Below, one piece after another: positions 62,134 to 64,000 of a stretch of 64,000 nucleotides of DNA. The DNA comes from DASYQD01 sp963846495 (GTDB lineage: Bacteria; Acidobacteriota; Thermoanaerobaculia; Multivoradales; JAIOJS01). The DNA is taken from positions 1-64,000 of the forward strand of contig CAWJWP010000016.1 in assembly GCA_963846495.1 (NCBI GenBank). The letters run 5' to 3'. The position numbers and the translations under genes were made by a program. Under the pieces are notes generated by a model, which was given only the letters and a program-made list of their open reading frames with translations, did not search any database and was not told the DNA's origin. Each line of letters starts with the position of its first letter. Position 1 is the first letter of the stretch.

Positions 62134-63277
62134 CCGCACCCTCCCGGAGCACGCGCAGCCTCGGCAGCAGGCTGAAAAGGAGCCGCTCGGAGCCGACTTT
62201 CACCTCAGCGGTCCCCCGCAGCCCGAGGTAGCGCTCGTGGCCGTCCTCGCGGGTCGCGGCAGCGGCCGGCAGCGGCGAGCGGACCATCACCACGGCTCCG
62301 GTGAGCGACGCACCGGGGCGGGAACCCGCGTCAGCGATTCCGAGGAGCCGGCTCGCCTCGCCGGCGTCGACGACGTCGCCGACCGAGGCGATGGTCGGAA
62401 GCTCCGCGCCGGGCTCATAGCCGTCGATCTCGACGTGAAGGCGCATGCCGGGCGCCAGCTGCGAGCGGTAGCGTGCCGGAAAAGCGGCGACCAACGAGGC
62501 GGCCGCCCCCTGGCGCTGAATCACGGCCACCCCCTTGGCGTACTCGCCGATCGAAAACGCCGCGGCGTAGACCGAGCCGGCGACCAGCGCCAGCACCATC
62601 AGCGGGAAGACCCAGCGCGTCCAGCGCGGCGAGACCTCGACCGGGTGCCCGAGGTCGTCGCCGTCCCGGGCGTAGTCGCGAAGCGCGTCCGCGGTGAATG
62701 GCCCGGTGGTGCCACGGTCGTCGTTCCCGCTCGCGTCGTCGAGAGGGCCGCCGAGCCGCTCGAAGGCCGGCGCCAGCTGATCGGCCAGCAGCTCCAGACG
62801 CTGTTGCTCGAGCTGCGCGAACGGCGGGGCGGCAGCGCTCCGCGTGACCACCAGGACCGCGAAGACGGCAACGGTCCCCTGCCCTCTCCCCGACGCGCTC
62901 TCCGGCGTGAGCAGCGGGAGCTCGATCGGCACCGCCAAGATCCGCCCGTCTCCTCCCCCGGACGGATCGTCCACGGCGGCCTGGAAGCGCGGATCGTCGC
63001 CAGCCCGGTCGCTGCGGACGGCTCTACCCGTGCGGGCCACCCAACCGGCGATGCCCTCGGCCGCGCTCCCGACCCAGGGATCCGCGCCCCGCGGCGCCCA
63101 GGCCGACAGCGATCCGTTGGCCAGGTCGTGGAGCACGCAGCGCGCGTCATCGGCGTCGGTCAGCTCCCGGGATGCTCGCGCCACTCCCAGGCTGAGTCTC
63201 CGAGGATCCGTCTCGTAGGCGAGCGAACGAGCCAGCTCGCAGATCTCCCGAGCCGGTCGAGTGGCAACGCGGCTCAT
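62126..63277 (-). CDS. GAF domain fused to a short membrane-fusion (HlyD-like) protein
   Basis: A 383-residue protein from the ATG at 63277, which overlaps the preceding stop as ATGA. Residues about 10-175 form a GAF-like domain (LARSLAYETDPRRLSLGVAR, DPRFQAAVDDPSGGGDGRIL, APPFAQLEQQRLELLADQL). One transmembrane helix lies at about 222-243 (WVFPLMVLALVAGSVYAAAF), followed by a compact beta-barrel part (LAPGMRLHVEIDGYEPGAEL, GAVVMVRSPLP, LRGTAEVKVGSERL) similar to the adaptor half of HlyD-type proteins but without the long coiled-coil hairpin. It should link the C39 exporter to the periplasm, with a cytosolic GAF sensor. The domain mix is unusual. Confidence 0.78.
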   Translation of the reverse strand: MSRVATRPAREICELARSLAYETDPRRLSLGVARASRELTDADDARCVLHDLANGSLSAWAPRGADPWVGSAAEGIAGWVARTGRAVRSDRAGDDPRFQAAVDDPSGGGDGRILAVPIELPLLTPESASGRGQGTVAVFAVLVVTRSAAAPPFAQLEQQRLELLADQLAPAFERLGGPLDDASGNDDRGTTGPFTADALRDYARDGDDLGHPVEVSPRWTRWVFPLMVLALVAGSVYAAAFSIGEYAKGVAVIQRQGAAASLVAAFPARYRSQLAPGMRLHVEIDGYEPGAELPTIASVGDVVDAGEASRLLGIADAGSRPGASLTGAVVMVRSPLPAAAATREDGHERYLGLRGTAEVKVGSERLLFSLLPRLRVLREGADG

Positions 63278-63999
63278 CGCTCGCCTGCGGGATCGACGGC
63301 CCGGATCCGCGCGACCTTCTCGATCAGGCGGTCGGCGGCGGTCACCACCGTCCCGACGGAGCGCATCTCGCGCCACCAGGCGACGCAATTGAACCGGGCG
63401 CAGAAGGCGGGCCGCCGCTCGTAGATCGCGCAGGTGATCTCGGGCCCGCGCCGGAGATGGCGGCAATCCCCGAGGTCGATGACCACGTGGGGAGTGGCGC
63501 CGTCGTCTTGGTAGCGGATCTCGATCTGCGGATAGTGCGCGCGCAGCGGCTCCTCGAGCACCTCGCGCAGGAACTCCGCGTAGGCCGCGTCGCCCGGGAT
63601 CGAGATCTTGAGCCGGCAACACTCGCCGCACCGCATGCAGGTGGCGCTGTCGATGTCGCGGGGCAGGAGCTCGAACCGCTCGACGATCTCGATCTCGCCG
63701 GCGGCGTAGGCCTGCCACAGCCGCTCCATGAGGCGTTCGCGGACTGGCTCGGCCTCGGCGCCGGAGGACGACTCCAGGAGCCCCTCCGCGTTGAGGTGCG
63801 CGAGGAGCCGGTCGAGCAGCGCCGGAACGCCGATCGGTTCGCTCAGCAGCGAGTACATCTCGGCCACCAGCCCGCTCAGGCGCCGAACCTCGTACGACTC
63901 GTGGACGCGGTGGATGAGGTACCGCGTGGCTCGCCGCGCGACGTCCGAGAGCCGCGGGGTCGCCGCGTCCAAGGCATCCCAGTCGTAGACGGTATCGAG
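63274..63999 (-). CDS. YkgJ-like Cys-cluster (zinc or Fe-S binding) protein, 5' end outside window
   Basis: The frame is open to the right window edge (LDTVYDWDALDAATP precedes the first possible start, a TTG at 63972), so the true start may lie outside. At least 232 residues. The N-terminal half is helical (LDRLLAHLNAEGLLE). The C-terminal half has the Cys cluster CMRCGECCRL and the later DCRHLRRGPEITCAIYERRP with FCARFNCVAWW, as in YkgJ-like metal-binding proteins. It overlaps the GAF-MFP gene and is thus part of the export operon, where it might modify or recognise the exported peptide. That role is inferred from position only. Confidence 0.8.
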   Translation of the reverse strand, partial: LDTVYDWDALDAATPRLSDVARRATRYLIHRVHESYEVRRLSGLVAEMYSLLSEPIGVPALLDRLLAHLNAEGLLESSSGAEAEPVRERLMERLWQAYAAGEIEIVERFELLPRDIDSATCMRCGECCRLKISIPGDAAYAEFLREVLEEPLRAHYPQIEIRYQDDGATPHVVIDLGDCRHLRRGPEITCAIYERRPAFCARFNCVAWWREMRSVGTVVTAADRLIEKVARIRAVDPAGER

Positions 64000-64000
64000 C

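Noticed and set aside
57946..62175. 1409-codon plus-strand ORF across the CRTAC1-like and ABC exporter genes
   Set aside because: Shadow frame; composition is Arg/Gln/Ala-rich without motifs and it contradicts two well-supported genes.

Overview
The window is high-GC DNA from a chromosome that reads as Acidobacteriota, most likely class Thermoanaerobaculia or a close relative. This is inferred from gene content: an ADOP-type permease, an ECF sigma factor overlapping a Ser/Thr kinase with a TPR-like sensor, a beta-propeller histidine kinase, CRTAC1-type FG-GAP/ASPIC proteins, and many Sec-exported metalloproteases and propeller proteins. No rRNA, tRNA, CRISPR array, integrase or intact transposase was seen.

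Layout. 1-6.1 kb: an ADOP permease cut by the window edge, a frameshifted M28 peptidase, an M64 metallopeptidase and a frameshifted beta-helix protein. 6.1-23.7 kb: two paralogous Rhs/YD-repeat operons (A and B), both on the minus strand, separated by a two-component system. Each operon has a small exported protein gene coupled by a GTGA overlap to a giant Sec-exported Rhs protein with a divergent C-terminal tip, then a small downstream gene. Near the C-terminus A carries three SLH-like repeats and B carries FG-GAP-like repeats. A pair of 73-bp direct repeats brackets operon A. 23.7-27.3 kb: ECF sigma factor and Ser/Thr kinase, divergent from Rhs operon B.

27.3-32.5 kb: a lipocalin-like protein, an Asp-box (sialidase-fold) exported protein bracketed by 115-bp direct repeats made from the 3' end of a POT transporter, the frameshifted transporter itself, and a gene fragment. 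32.6-41.1 kb: a signalling block with an NtrC-type sigma-54 activator, a PilT-like ATPase, a three-gene operon behind a good sigma-54 promoter candidate (small protein, REC-GGDEF cyclase, hybrid kinase), a second hybrid kinase and a receiver remnant. 41.3-59.9 kb: mostly exported proteins (matrixin-like protease, PQQ propeller fused to a degraded esterase, M4-like protease with thrombospondin type 3 repeats, ankyrin-PQQ fusion, two alpha/beta hydrolases, a large HEHGH protease, a CRTAC1-like protein) plus a second ECF sigma factor. 59.9-64 kb: a tightly overlapping export operon (C39-peptidase ABC exporter, GAF domain fused to a short membrane-fusion protein, Cys-cluster protein) that runs off the window.

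Main points: the twin Rhs operons with exchanged modules and different toxin-like tips are the best candidate for an undescribed system; the GAF-MFP/C39/Cys-cluster operon is second. Several genes (M28, beta-helix, POT) are broken by single-base shifts with otherwise intact reading, so sequencing or assembly error must be considered for those.
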